DNA of 64,000 bases, taken from positions 73,193,910 to 73,257,909 of the forward strand of contig NC_133395.1 of NCBI RefSeq assembly GCF_047511655.1, written 5' to 3'. Position numbers and translations under genes: made by a program. Every line of letters begins with the position of its first letter. Position 1 is the first letter of the stretch. The notes beneath the pieces were generated by a model. The model had not been told where the DNA came from, did not search any database, and saw only the letters and a program-made list of their open reading frames with translations. This document shows, piece by piece, positions 48,194-60,601 of the stretch. Source of the stretch: Castor canadensis (Eukaryota; Chordata; Mammalia; Rodentia; Castoridae).

Positions 48194-48444
48194 GTAAGTG
48201 AGAGAGATTCTTATGGCCACTCCTCGCAGGGATCCTTCCCATCCTCTCGGGGTCTGGAAGGATAACCCAGCATTCCCTCAACACTCAGATGGGCCGCAGC
48301 TTAAGTCTCTGCCTTCAAGGACTATGTGAACAGGTGCAAAGTTATCCAGTACCATGGCAGAGCCATTCTGCTACACTGATCAAGTCACAGGATTTATCAG
48401 ATATATGATCTGTGTTTTTAGCAGTTTAAATGAAAATATCTAAC

Positions 48445-50575
48445 AGTTTCAGCCAGCATGGTGATGTGTGCTTGTAATCCTAGCTCTTTTTTTAAAATAA
48501 AATTTCATTAAGATATATTCATGATACAGGGGGGGTTTCATAGTGACAATTCTGATTAGACTTATACTGTATATTAGTTACATTGCCCCCCTCGTTTCTC
48601 CCCCACAGCTCCCTCCCCACCCTACTTAAAGCAATTGTAAGAGGTTTTCTAGTTCTGTTTCATATAGGTATATGAAATCCATCTACCATATACCATCACC
48701 TTAATCTCCTTAGTTCACCCTCCCCCCCCCGCGCAATTACCACCCCCCCACATACTCTGTGCCTGTTTTACAGTCCTAGTTTTCATAATTAATATCTGAG
48801 TTGACATTCAGAAGGGTGTCTCAATGTATGCCCTCTGTGGGCGTGCTTTACTTTGGTCTGTTCCATCCCTTCAAATACTCTCCCCTACCCCTTTACCTCC
48901 CATCCCCCATTTTTCAACATTTTTCAATACGCATTCTTATATCCTCTATCTTCATATCTTATGGTATGCGATATCACTGTTGCTCTTTCATTCTCTTTTC
49001 CTTTCTCTCTTTCCCTGAGTTCCACAGAGTAGTTACACTGTTACAAACACATTCTACATCTGAGTGTGTACATGATCATGCTTGTTTTTGTGTATATGTT
49101 TATCTTTGGAGCTATCTTCCATGGATGAGAGAAAACATGCGTCTTTTGTGTTTCTGATCCTGGCTAACTTCACTTAACATGATGTCCGCCAATGACATCC
49201 ATTTACCTTCAAACCCCATGTCATTATCCCTTGTGGCTGAATAATACTCCATTTTACATATATACCACAATTGCATGATCCATTTATCAGTTGAAGGGCA
49301 TCTGGGTTGTCTCCAGAGCTTGGCTATTGTGAACAGTGCTGCAATGAACATCAGTGTGCAGGTGTCTCTCCTGTATTCCATTTTATGTTCTTTTGGGTAG
49401 ATGCCCAGGAGCGGTATCACTGGATCATATGGCAGTTCTATTGCTAGCTTTTTGAGGAATCTCCTTACTGTTTTCCATAATGGTTGTACTAATTTGCATT
49501 CCCACCAGCAGTGTATAAAGATTCCTGTTTCACCACATCTTCACCAGCATTTGTTGTTGTTATTAACCTTGACTCTGGCCATTCTAACTGGAGTGAGATG
49601 AAATCTAAGTGTTGTTTTGATTTGCATCTCTTTTATAACCAGGGAAGTTGAACACTTCTTCATTTATTTACTAGCCATTTGTACCTCTTCCTTTGAGAAT
49701 TCCGTTTAATTCATGTGCCCATTTCTTCATTGGGGTGTAGATTCTTTGGGGGGCTGAATTTTTTTAGTTCCCTGTAGATTCTGGACATTAGACCCTTGTC
49801 AGATGAGTAACTGGCAAAGATTTTCTCCCATACTGTGAGTCTGGTGATTGTTTCTTTTGCTGTGGAGACCTTTTTAGTTTAATGTAGTCCCATTTGTTCA
49901 TTGTTTCTCTTAGATGCTGAGCCTTTGGAGTTCTGTTTAGGAAGTCGTTCCCTACACCTATCTGTTCTAGTATATTTCCTACTGCTTCTTGGAGTTGTTT
50001 CAAAGTTTCAGGCCTTATATGAAGGTCTTTGATCCACTTGGTACAGAGTGAAAGACAGGGATCTAGTTTCAGTCTTCAACATGTAGATATCCAGTTTTCC
50101 CAGCAGCATTTTTTGAAGAGGCTGTCTTTTCTCCATCATGTGTTTTGGGCTCCTTTGTCAAAGATCAGCTGGCTATAGCTAATGTGGGCTTATGTTTGGA
50201 TCTTCAATTCTGATCCATTGGCCTTTCTGTCTGTTTTTGTGCCAATACCATGCTGTTTTTGTTGTTATGGCTCTGTAGCATAGTTTGAAGTTGGGTATTG
50301 TGATGCCTCTAGCATTGGAGTTTTTGCTCACAATTGCTTTGGCTAAACACAAGATCTTTTGCCATAAAAGACCTTGTGTTTCTTTCGTACTTCATGATTG
50401 CTTTTTCTATTTCTGGGCAGAATGCCACTGGAATTTTGATAGGGATTACATTGAACATGTAGATTGGTATTGGTAACATGGCTGTTTTCACAATGTTGAT
50501 TCTTGAGGCAGGTAAATCTCAAGTTCAAGGTCAGCTTGGGCTACATAGTGACATCCTGTCTCCCCAAAAAAATTA
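48445..50575 (+). mobile_element. B1-like SINE split by an older L1
   Basis: B1 wording CAGCATGGTGATGTGTGCTT ... CCTAGCT to 48,486, resuming at about 50,505 with GAGGCAGGTAAATCTCAAGT ... ATCCTGTCTCC. Confidence 0.75.
48487..50504 (-). mobile_element. Older 5'-truncated L1 inside a B1-like SINE
   Basis: The 3' UTR (48,487-49,110) is followed by ORF2 C-terminal to mid-region sequence on the minus strand. Recognisable pieces are [10 protein letters not shown] near 49,400, FLNRTPKAQHLRETMNKWD near 49,930, and YMFNVIPIKIPVAF near 50,440. Multiple frame breaks are present. B1-like sequence stops at 48,484 and resumes at about 50,505. Confidence 0.85.
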
Positions 50576-50674
50576 AGTTTCTAAAGAAATGTTTCGTAAA
50601 GATGCTATAGAAATTATTATAAATTGAAATAGTTTTGTGCTGTATTTCCAAGAAAGATTCAGTATTTCCTGAGA

Positions 50675-50762
50675 AAGGGGATGTGGTTTAGTGGTAGAGT
50701 GCCTGCCTAGTATGTGTGAGGCCCTGGGCTCAATCCCTAATACCACAAAAAAATAAAATAAA
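50675..50762 (+). mobile_element. ID SINE
   Basis: GGGGATGTGGTTTAGTGGTA ... GGCTCAATCCCTAATACC. Confidence 0.8.
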
Positions 50763-51099
50763 TAGTTGTTTGATAGTATGAGGTTTTGAATTCAGGGCTT
50801 TCCATTTCTTCTATCCATGAGCCATGTCCTTGGCCCTTTCAACATTGTTTATCTTGACTACTTTTTATATACTTCAGATGTTTTTGAATAAAATTGTACC
50901 ATAATACCGTATAATAATAATAAATTCTTTTTTTCAAATTCAAGGAATCCAGTGTACATTAGCATTACTTTTATATTTTTCATACTTATTAAGTTTAAGT
51001 TAAACTATAATTAATGTTAGCCAAGGGTACAAAGTTCTACTTAGGCAGGAGGAATAAATTCTAGTAATCTATTGCACAGTGTGGTGACTAGAGTTAACA

Positions 51100-51700
51100 G
51101 TGTTGTTGCTCACACCTGTAATCCTGGCTACTAAGTAAACAGAGAGCAGAAGGATCATGGTTTGAAGCCAGATGGGGCAAATAGTTCCTGAGATCCTATC
51201 CCGAAAATACTCAACACCAAAAACTACTAGTAGAGTGGGTCAAGTGGTAGAGCACCTGCCTAGCAAGCATGAGGCCCAGAGTTCAAACCCCAGTATCACC
51301 CCCCCCAAAACATGACAAAAAACAACAGCAATGAAAGATAAAAATCACTCAAAGTAGCAAAAAGAGTAAGGAGACTCAAAAATGAATCACCAAAATAAAG
51401 CATATGTTTAATACCTCAAATGGGATATACATTAACTAACAACATTAAATTGTGAAGGAATATTGAAAAAAATCTGGTTTTCTTTTCTTTCTTTCTTTCT
51501 TTTTTGAAGTACTGGGATTTGAACTCAGGGTCTGTACAGTCTATACCTTGAGCCACTATGGCAGCCCTTTTTGTGAAGGGTTTTTTTGAAATAAGGTCTT
51601 GCAGAACTATTTGTCTGGACTGACTCTGAACTGCAATCTTCCTGATCTCTGCCTCCTGAGTAGCTAGGATTATAGGCATGAGCCACCAGCACCCGGCAAT
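51100..51700. mobile_element. Two dimeric SINEs, opposite orientations
   Basis: 51,105-51,320 plus dimer; 51,478-51,698 minus dimer with a CTTT-rich tail at 51,483-51,505. Confidence 0.83.
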
Positions 51701-52225
51701 AATCTGGTTTTCTAAAGCAGCTAAAGATGAATGCTAAGAAGTTACAAGATATATTTGATAATTAATAACCAAAATTAGGCTTTATGCTGTAGCTTAGCAT
51801 AAAGCATGTGCTTGTCATGCCCAAGACCTGGGTTTGAGCCCTAGCACCACGTTTTAAAAAATTAGACCTTTTATTATGGTGGATGCAAACATTTAAAAAT
51901 TAATATTGTTGATTTAGTGAATTTATTTTCAGTGAATTACTCTCAAAAGTGTAATATGAAAATGAGGAAAGGATTGTAGTAAAAGAGAATATTAGAAAAT
52001 TACTCCTGGGTTAAATTAGTGTTTGTGTCTTTGGAGGGTTTTTTTAGTCACAAAAGTGGAGTACACATCAGAATCAATCAATCAATGCACACGGTGCATT
52101 TCTCCTCAGAAATATTGAGTAGGTGATATTCAAAAGCTGGGACTTAGGGTATCCATATTTTTTCAAACCTCCCTGGTAAATCTGAGGTATACCAATGTCT
52201 GAGAACTACTGGCATAGACAGATCA

Positions 52226-52335
52226 TGGATATCCTTGTTTATTTTTTTTTCATTTATTCATATGTGCATATAATGTTTGGGCCATTTCTTCCCCCTACCT
52301 CTTGCCTCCTCCCTCTCCTGGATATCCTTGTTTAT
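52226..52335 (-). mobile_element. 76-base L1 tail with perfect 17-base target duplications
   Basis: TGGATATCCTTGTTTAT is present at 52,226-52,242 and 52,319-52,335. The 76 bases between start with the oligo-T complement of an A tail and contain CATTTATTCATATGTGCATA and a C-rich stretch, identical in type to the 3' end of the L1 copies in this window. Confidence 0.93.
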
Positions 52336-52373
52336 CAGGAAACCTTTTTACCCTGAAAACAAGATGAGAAAAT

Positions 52374-52835
52374 ATGGACTGTGTGCCGGTGGCTCATGTC
52401 TGCAATCCTAGACATGCAAGAGGCAGAGAGCAGGAGGATTATGGTTCAAAAGCAGCCCAGGCAAAGAGTTCAAGAGACCCTATTACAAAAAAAAAAAAAA
52501 AAATCACAATAAAGGGCTGGTGGAGTGACTCAAGTGGTAAGAGTGCCTGCCTAACAAGTGTGGGACCCTGAGTTCAAACCCCAGTACTACCAAAAAAAAA
52601 AAGAGTAAACATGGGCTTAAGTGGATATGTTTTAATAAGATCACTGATTAAATGTATATTGTAGGAGAATTTCTCAGGGGCCTGGCTTTGACCCTTTGTG
52701 CTCCACTATTTTTTAGCAACTTAGATGAAGATGTAAGGGCTGGTAAGATGTAAGAGGCTCAATTGGTAGAGGGTCTTCCTAGCAAGCATGAGGCTCTGAG
52801 CTCAAATTCCAGTATCATCAAAAAAAGAAAATGAA
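52374..52835 (+). mobile_element. Dimeric SINE and ID-like SINE
   Basis: 52,378-52,602 dimer with two A runs; 52,736-52,828 ID-like arm. Confidence 0.82.
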
Positions 52836-53164
52836 GATGTAGATAATAAATAATATTTGACACAATAGTAAATTTTAGATAATAATCTTTAATATCTTGA
52901 CAGAACATGTACATTTTCTAACAGTAATGGGAAAGAATTTATGGTCCTTAATAGTAATACTCACTTTTAGAATGGGAGGGTGTGGCTCAATAGCATTTAT
53001 GAAAAGAGCAAGATTTAAGATTAGGGTAGATAATCTGTACCAATCTAGACAAGATTGATGCTGCAAGATATGTAAGGAGAAAATTAAACATTCAAATAAT
53101 AGCATACTTTAACATAACCTTCTCAGTACAATCTAGATCAAGTGAACAAAAAACAAATAAGGGA

Positions 53165-53565
53165 TATTGAAAATTTGTCGGGTATGGTAGTAACAAGCTT
53201 GTAATCCCAGTTACTTGAGAGGAAGAGGCAGGAGGATCGAGGAAGTGAGACCCTCAAAAACAAAATAAAAGCCTACAGCTGGTGGCTCACACATGTAATT
53301 CTACCTACTTGGGAGGCTGAGATTGAAAGGATCTCAGTTCGAAGCCAGCTCAGGCAAATAGTTTATGAGACTCCATCTCCAAAATAACCAGAGTAAAATG
53401 GTCTAGAGGTGTGGCTCAAGCACAGAGCACCTGAGTTCAAACCCCACCAAAAAAAATTTAAAAGTAAAAACAAAAATAAAGGGATGGGGTATGGTTCTAG
53501 TGGTAGAGCACTTGCCTGGCTTGTGTGAGGCCCTGGATTTTATCCCCAGTGCCAGAATAAAAAAA
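53165..53565 (+). mobile_element. SINE cluster: B1, dimer, ID
   Basis: 53,173-53,262 B1; 53,273-53,460 dimer; 53,482-53,560 ID (TGGTAGAGCACTTGCCTGGC). Confidence 0.8.
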
Positions 53566-53944
53566 TAGATTTAAGCAATGTAATTGCCAAGATTTATTTT
53601 ATAAATATATTGCACATATACTCTGATAGGAAAGAATAAACCTTTTTTATAACCTCATGTGGAGCAGTCACAAAAATTCATCATATGTTAGGTCACAAAT
53701 AAAAATCAGTTAGTTGCATAAAGGAAAAATGTAAAAAACATATAAGAGAGTTTATTATATCTCTGTATACAAATAAATTTGAATACTTAGATGGAAAGAA
53801 TAATTGCACCAGAACAATACAGTTTTCTAAAACAAATCATGTAAAGACAGAAAACTTAAATTACCAATTTCCATAAAAAATGTTTTCAAAGCAATTCCCA
53901 GATAAAAGTGATAGTTTCACAGGGGAAATTAATCAAATCAAGAA

Positions 53945-54140
53945 TAACATTGATGGAGCTGGTAGAGTGGATCAAGAGGTAGAGCTCCTTTCTAGCAAGT
54001 ATGAGGCCTTGAGTTCAAATCTCAGTGCCACAAAAACAAAACAAAAAGAATAACATTGATAGATTGGAGATGTGGCTCAAATGGTTGAGTTCCTGAGAGT
54101 GAGAAGCCCTGAGTTCAAACTCCAGTGCCATTAAAAAAAA
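53945..54140 (+). mobile_element. Two ID-like SINEs
   Basis: 53,952-54,045 and 54,060-54,140, each ending in GAGTTCAAA...CAGTGCCA plus A run. AATAACATTGAT near 53,943 and 54,048 brackets the first as a target duplication. Confidence 0.82.
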
Positions 54141-54597
54141 ATGATTAACATTGATGTCTAAATCTGAATAAGATATAATAAAAGAAACAAAGAAAGAAAC
54201 CAATGTCATGTATGAATATTTAGTTTAAAAGTCCTAAATATAGTGAACAATCTCCAACACTAATTAAATAAATATATGACAAGGTAGGATTTATGTCAAG
54301 AATGAAAGGACCTCTTAATATTAGGAATGTAACACAGTTTACCATATCAACATGTCTACTTGCTAAAAAAAACCAGTCATTCCTAATAAAAACTTCTGAA
54401 AAAACAGGAAAGAGTAAATACCTTATAACACAACAATATAAATTCAATGCTAAGGCCAGATTTAAAGTAATGGAGGAACACTAACAATACTTCCTCTAAG
54501 ATCAGGAATAGCCAAGAACAGCCATAATTTTCTCCTGCTGGAAGTATAGCCAATGCAATTAGACAAGAGAAGTCAGTATAAGAATTTAAAAACATAA

Positions 54598-54955
54598 AAA
54601 AGAAGAGTGGTAGAGTGCTTGCTTTGCAATCACAAAGCCCTGAGTTCAGTGCCCTGAGTTTATACCCTGGTCTCACCAAAAAAAAAAAAAAAAGTAGAAG
54701 AAAAACACAACCTCTGTTTACAGATGGTGTGCTATTATACCTTCTAAGGCCTAGAGAATCAATACTAAAACTTAAATAATAAAATAATTCAATAAGATAG
54801 TAGGGCATGAAATTAACATGGAAAAATCAACATCCTTGCTGGGTATAGTGGCGCAAACTTGCAATCCCAGCACTTGGGAGGCTGAAGCAGGAGGACAGCA
54901 AGCTCAAAGCCAGCCTGGGCTTCACAGTGTGACCTTATCTAACTAAAATATTCCT
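54598..54955 (+). mobile_element. ID-like SINE and B1 element
   Basis: 54,600-54,693 ID-like with an internal repeat of CCCTGAGTT; 54,836-54,950 B1. Confidence 0.78.
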
Positions 54956-54989
54956 GAAAAACACAAATTAGACATACAATCTTGTTAGT

Positions 54990-55382
54990 GTTATTGTTTG
55001 GATTTTGATCATATCCCAAAGTACCGAATGTTAATGTTTTACTCCCCAGCATGGCACTGTTGAAAGGTAGTGGAAACCTTTAGGAAGTGGGGCATAGTGG
55101 GAAGTTTTAAGTGATGGGGGGTGTGCCCTTGAAGGGGATGGTGGGATTCTATGGAGTTCTCCCTCCACCCCACCAAGGTCTCATTGCTTCTGGCTGCCAT
55201 GAGCTGAGCAGCTTCCTCCACCACGTGCTCCCCGTCACAATGTGCTGCCTCACTGCATTTTCAAAAGGAATGGGGCCAAATGACCATAGATTAAAACCTT
55301 TGAAACCATGAGACAAAATAAACTTTTCCTCCTTATGGGTTGATCACATCAAGTATTTGTTATATTAACAGAAAGCTAACAG
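54990..55382 (+). mobile_element. MaLR-type LTR fossil
   Basis: TGTTATTGTTTGGATTTTGA at the left, AATAAACTTTTCCTCC polyadenylation region and ...TTAACAGAAAGCTAACA at the right are typical of rodent MaLR LTRs. About 390 bases; no coding part. Confidence 0.75.
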
Positions 55383-55496
55383 TTGGGTTGTGTCAATATT
55401 CTCCACATACCAGTTCTCCAGTTCCAGTTTTAAAAACACCAAAATGCTTTTCCTTGGAGTTTTTTCTTCTAGTTGGCACTAAAATTTTTATGGAAA

Positions 55497-55992
55497 AATT
55501 TTAGAAATATCTTCAAGATATTGGGGTGTAATGAGAGAGATGACACTACTCAGAAGTCAATAGGCAAGGCAAAATTTACTTCTGCAGAAGGGTGCACACC
55601 AGGAAGTCTGGGAACCAAACACCCTGGACGGGAAGTCCACAAGGGTTTTATTTGATGCCATGTTGCAAAGCCTGGGCTGGCTTTGGGCTCACAGTTTACA
55701 CAGTTGGCTAATTAGAAAGGGCTCAGGTTGGGAAAAGGCTTTGGGAACAAAGAAATTTAAAAGTTCAGAGAAGCAATAGCTATTTTTGGCTATCACCTCC
55801 AGAACCAGGTCATCTAGTTCTTGCCCTGCTGAGGATAACAGCTCTTTGCTCTTAATAGAAACTTTTAGCATATTAAGCAGAGTCCATAAAGTGTGCGTGT
55901 GGGAAGTGAGCTAGTGAGACTAACATCTGTAACAGCTGTGGTTACTAATTAAATTCTTTGACAGAAAAGACCCAACTTAAATTGATTCTCAC
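55497..55992 (-). mobile_element. LTR-like interspersed repeat, copy 2
   Basis: Shares GGCAAGGCAAAATTTACTTC, GGGAACAAAGAA and TAATAGAAACTTTTA with the copy at 38,513. Flanking DNA differs, so these are separate insertions, not a 17-kb segmental duplication. Confidence 0.6.
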
Positions 55993-56012
55993 TATAAACA
56001 AGAATAGTTGAC

Positions 56013-56105
56013 AAGGGCTGGAGATGTAACTCAGTGGTAGAGAGTCTGCCTAGCATGTACAAGGCCCTGGGTTGATCCCCAGCACTGCAATAAAACCAAG
56101 AAACA
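56013..56105 (+). mobile_element. ID SINE
   Basis: GGGCTGGAGATGTAACTCAG ... GATCCCCAGCACTGC, close to the classic rodent ID consensus. Confidence 0.85.
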
Positions 56106-56597
56106 AAGAATAGTTAACAAGAACACTGAAAAGAAAGAGCTATCAGTGTGGGGGAATAAGCACCCCCAGTATAATGGAAATACTATAGTACTGGTATATG
56201 AAAGACCAACTGAATAAAATAGAAAGTCCAGATTCATAGAGACATTTAATATACAATGAAAGTGAGATTGCAAACCAGTAAGGCAAAGATGGAGTCTTTC
56301 AAAAATTGTATTGGGAAAAATAAAATTAGAGGTTCATTTCTTTTATCTTACCTAAGAAAACGTCCAAGTAGATTGGAGAGTTAGTAGAAAGTATGAATGA
56401 ATTCCTCATCACTTATATGTAGGTAAAGGCTTTCTAGCTATGACTTAAAGTCTAGAGGTAATAAAGGAGTGATGTTTTTATAAAACAAAACAAAACAAAA
56501 CAACAATTAAAAGCATTTTAGGTTTCCTCATTGGTCATGGCTACCTGCTACCCATCATTCTCAAAGTGGCACCTCAAAGATCGCTTATTAGTTGCAT

Positions 56598-56690
56598 TTT
56601 TTTTTTTTTTGGTGGCACTGAGGTTTGAACTTGGAACCTTAACACTTGGTAGTCAGGCACTCTACCTTGAGTCACTTGCCAGCCCTGTTA
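56598..56690 (-). mobile_element. ID-like SINE
   Basis: T run then GGCACTGAGGTTTGAACTTG ... CCAGCCC. Confidence 0.8.
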
Positions 56691-56899
56691 TGTGGTTGTT
56701 TCAAAGAATGTGTAACTTCAATTTAACCATGAAGAAACAAAGGTGAGTGGTTTGAGGAAGATTCTTTGCAAAGGGGATATATTGTTTAAGTGAACACTCT
56801 TGATCACAAAGGTGTTGGTTAAGTAATCAAATGTAAATATTGCATACTGTGAGTTTTAACTATTTATATATTAAAACATGATTTGCCTGGCACCAATGG

Positions 56900-57242
56900 T
56901 GTAGCAGGGAGGAGGACCAGAAGAGAAATAGGCTGTATTCTGATGAGGCAGGGAGAAGGGATGGCAAAGCAGAGAGATAAAACTTAAAAAATTGAAACAT
57001 AAAGGAGGTCACAAAGTAGTGGGAAAATAAAATAGCCAATAAAGTCACATACAGCTATATGTGGGTTGAGCTTTGCCTTTTGCTTCTGTAACCTGCTTGC
57101 AAGAGTATATAAGGTGAGACCCCCTTGTTCTGGGGGCTCAGCCTTTAGACACGAGTCCACGAGTGTGTGCCAGCACAGTAAGATGTTGCTTCCTGCTAAA
57201 CTGCCTCAGTGTCCTGTATCTCAGCTCATGATTCCTGCAACA
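56900..57242 (+). repeat. 5' LTR of the ERV
   Basis: It is 343 bases, TG...CA, with a TATATAAGG-type box near 57,106 and GGGGCTCAGCCTTTAGACAC in the R/U5 part. The same R/U5 phrase occurs in the solo LTR at 27,552, so the two are related. Confidence 0.9.
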
Positions 57243-58658
57243 TCTCTTGGGGGCTCACCTGGGATTGCAGAGATGATGATTTGTCACCTCCTTTGTTGCT
57301 GGGGTGCATCCCCTGACTGCTGGGAGAAGATCCCACCAGGCATCAACAGGTTGATCCAGAGGGGGATTCGTCCCAGTGAGTTGGGGTGAAGGCCTGGGAG
57401 GCGTAGGAACTTACCTGGAAGCATGGCTCATCAGACTGGTAAGAACCCAGGTTCAAATTCAGGCCTACCTCAGGAGGCAAAAGGGGAGACTGGTAACCTC
57501 CCAGAGACTGCTAGTAACTGCCTTTTAGGGTGAAGCCTGTCTCTCAGGTTCAAGGAACAGGGTGGGAGTACTGTGCTATGCAAAAGTGTATAAGACACCT
57601 CCAAGAGTTACCAGGGATTTGAGCTTTTCCCGGGAAATAGTCACAACTGAGGTTAAGTCACAACTGAACAAAAAATTCAGTTGCAACGGGGGAGACTTAC
57701 AAGAGAACAGATGCATCATCCACCATCCCACTAGCTAGCCCTCTGGGTATAATTTAAAAGTTTTTTCTTTTTTTTGAGAGTGCACTCTCATTGTGTGTGT
57801 GTATGTATGTGTGTATGTGAATTTGTTTAAAGCACTGGGCAAAATTTAATTTGCTCCTGGAATTCCATCTCACCTTATGTATGCTTAAGTTGACATTTTT
57901 TTCCTGGCATTTTTAATTTATAAAACTTTTATGTGTGTGTGTATATGTAAGCATCTTCAAAAGGGTTTTTAAACTGCTGTTATAAGGTTAATGTGATATT
58001 CAAGGTAACAAAAAACCAGAGTGTTTCTATCTCTGTTACAAACTCCTTAAGCTTTTTACATTTAAATATGTAAACATCTTGAGGATGATTCTTATTATAA
58101 AGTAAATGTAAAAAAAAAATTATTACTCTGTTCTACTGCTACTTTTAAGGAAACAGGTTTTCAAACTTATTTCAATCAGGTCTCACTAGGATGCAGGCAT
58201 TCTGGGGTTAACACTCTGCATTAGACCAGAGGAGGAAAAAAGAAAAAAGAAAAAAAGGAAGGCCACAGCCTGCAACAGGAATCTTAAAATCTGGGTAGTT
58301 AAAAATGACCCTAGCCTGTTTCATAAAATCTAGGATTCAATTCTTTCTTATAATACATGGGTCTATTAACAAATGGGCTTTCTATAAATTGTTTTTATAC
58401 AAAAGATAATTTTAAGGTTGCTTTTTTTCTGGTTTTTCCATAAAAATATAAGGTTCTAAGTTAAAAGGTTTTATGAGTTATTTTCAACAAGTAACAAATG
58501 TGTGTGTGTATACATATATATATATATGGTATTAAGGATATGGTTTTTAAAAATAAAAGGTTAAAACATACTCTAAAATAAAAAAAAATAAAGACAAGCT
58601 CCCCCAGGGGATACAAAATAAGTTGTCATAAAGGTGCAGAGTAAGTTGTCATAAAAAA

Positions 58659-58721
58659 ATGAAGCTTATAGCCTTGTATGCACATATGAATAATAAAATA
58701 AAAAAAAAGATGAAGCTTATA
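58659..58721 (+). mobile_element. 39-base L1 tail with perfect 12-base target duplications
   Basis: ATGAAGCTTATA occurs at 58,659-58,670 and 58,710-58,721. The 39 bases between begin GCCTTGTATGCACATATGAA and end in an A-rich tail, exactly the terminal bases of the young L1 copies at 20,540 and 31,468. It lies inside the retroviral fossil. Confidence 0.9.
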
Positions 58722-59497
58722 AATTCTTATGTAAGTAATTGAGTTGACTAAAATCCAGTTACATTAAAGGTTTTATAAGGTCAAAATTTAATGTACTGAT
58801 ATTAAACTAAAATTTAATTCTCTAAGCTCATAACAACAAGATTATCTTAAAAATATTATTCTTAATTACATTTACAAAAACTATCTTTAAAATAGTTTTT
58901 GTTTTGTCAAGATAACTGTCAGAAATTTTGGATGCTACAGGTTAATCCACAAATTTATCAAAACAACAAGAGTTTATTAAAACACAGAAGTGGGAGACAG
59001 CTGAGCACAGGGAGTACTGCTGCACTGATATGAGGGTTGAGACAAATTTACTTATGTAAAGCAAAGTGAAAAAAAAACAAAAAACAAAGCCAAAGTACAC
59101 CCTGCAGATAGGATTTAAAAAAAAAAAAACACTCAGAAAGGAGCACTACACTGGAGGTCAAGACATCTGGAGTCAAAAGAGTGGAGATATTAGTCCTACT
59201 CCTTCCACATGGCAGGCAGAGGGAATTTTTGGCCTGGGATGGCCAGATTGGATCTGTTATTTTAGGGGGGGCTCCATTGATTACTGGTTGGTGGGATCCT
59301 GCTGTATGTCATGAGCCATCCTTTAATGTCAACAATCTGGGATATGATCCCTTATCAACATCTGAGCTATGATTAGTCCCTATAAATATTTACCTGTATT
59401 CTCTGATGATTTTTGTCAGGATTTTAACTACTGAGGTAACTGAGTCATTTTTCATTTAAGAGTTGGTTTAGGTTGGAGTTAACAATGAGGATAGCCA

Positions 59498-59867
59498 TGT
59501 TAGGACCAGACCCCCTCCCTTACTTGCAGATGGCTTACTAGAAACTCCCTACTCAACCCCAAAGACTGACAAAGAGACAATTGTTAACCTTTATCTCCTC
59601 GGATGGATGCCATGGATCCAAGGACAGTTGGGCAGACAATGACCTAACTACAACTTATCTTTCCTGGTTGCCCAACAACAGTATCCCTTAGTGACCTTCT
59701 TGGTACTTTTCCGCTAGCGCCCTATATCTAACCCAAGCCTGTGTATGGCAGTGGGCTCTTGCTGTCTTGCTGGGGTCCCCCTCCACAGGGCTCCTGCCTG
59801 AACAATAAACCCTGTGCTGGTGTTTGAGCCATCTCTCTGCCTCTTCCATGCATCTTGTTTTCTAACA
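59498..59867 (+). mobile_element. Solo LTR nested in the ERV interior
   Basis: This 370-base block begins TGTTAGGACC and ends TTTTCTAACA, a perfect terminal inverted TGTTAG/CTAACA, with an AATAAA signal about 65 bases before the end (near 59,803). No flanking duplication is convincing. The family is not identified. Confidence 0.6.
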
Positions 59868-60601
59868 GTTTATGTAAAATTTTCTAGATAACCTCATGGT
59901 TAAACAACGGTTGCCTTGGGTGATTCTAATATAGTCAGTAGAGTCACAGTGTCTGTGACTGGGCAATTTGGGTTTACTAAAACTGTTCTTCCCCTACAAC
60001 TGATAAAAATCTTTAAGGTTTTACTTCAAGAACAACTAAACTAATATGTATGTATTACCTCTCTAGAGCTATGATGCTATTGCTGGTTCCTTATACTAAA
60101 TATATTTATGTTTTTCAAGTATATCAAGCCTTCTAAAATATAAAATTTAGATAACCATGGTAACAAAAAGTTATTGATACTAATATACTGTTCTGTTAGT
60201 TGCTAAATTGTCCATCAGAGTTTTAACCATGACTCGTTTAAGTTTTTGTCATTACAATTCTGATCCTTCTGGGGCATTTACAATCAAGTCCATAAAAAAA
60301 TGATTATAATAAGTGCTTATGTGTCAACCAGGTTAGCTTTTTAGACATCTGCTTTTGTTAGATTTTGTTTTGTATTGTCCTTGTCTAAAAGCCTATTGCC
60401 TAAGGGCCATTCTAAGCCTCTTTGTTGCTTAAATTTGGCCAAAATGGCCTAGTTGGTAGTGACTCCCACCTGATCTGCTCATTATTCCCCCACCCCCCCA
60501 CCACCACCACCACCACGTGGGACCAAAATCAACCAAACAAACAAAATCCAGGAAAGAGCAAATCCTCACAATGAAAAAAAGAAAATGACCAATCAAGAAA
60601 G

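Noticed and set aside
51785-51850. Possible tRNA gene (TGTAGCTTAGC...)
   Set aside because: It lacks a complete cloverleaf and matches the ID SINE family; a diverged ID element is the simpler reading.
54383-54808. 141-codon minus frame
   Set aside because: Hydrophobic, crosses an ID-like SINE and T runs; no similarity recognised.
38501-55992. A 17-kb segmental duplication between the two LTR-like repeats
   Set aside because: Only the repeat itself matches; flanking sequences on both sides are unrelated.
57066-57389. 107-codon plus frame
   Set aside because: Spans the ERV LTR end, primer site and leader; not a host gene.
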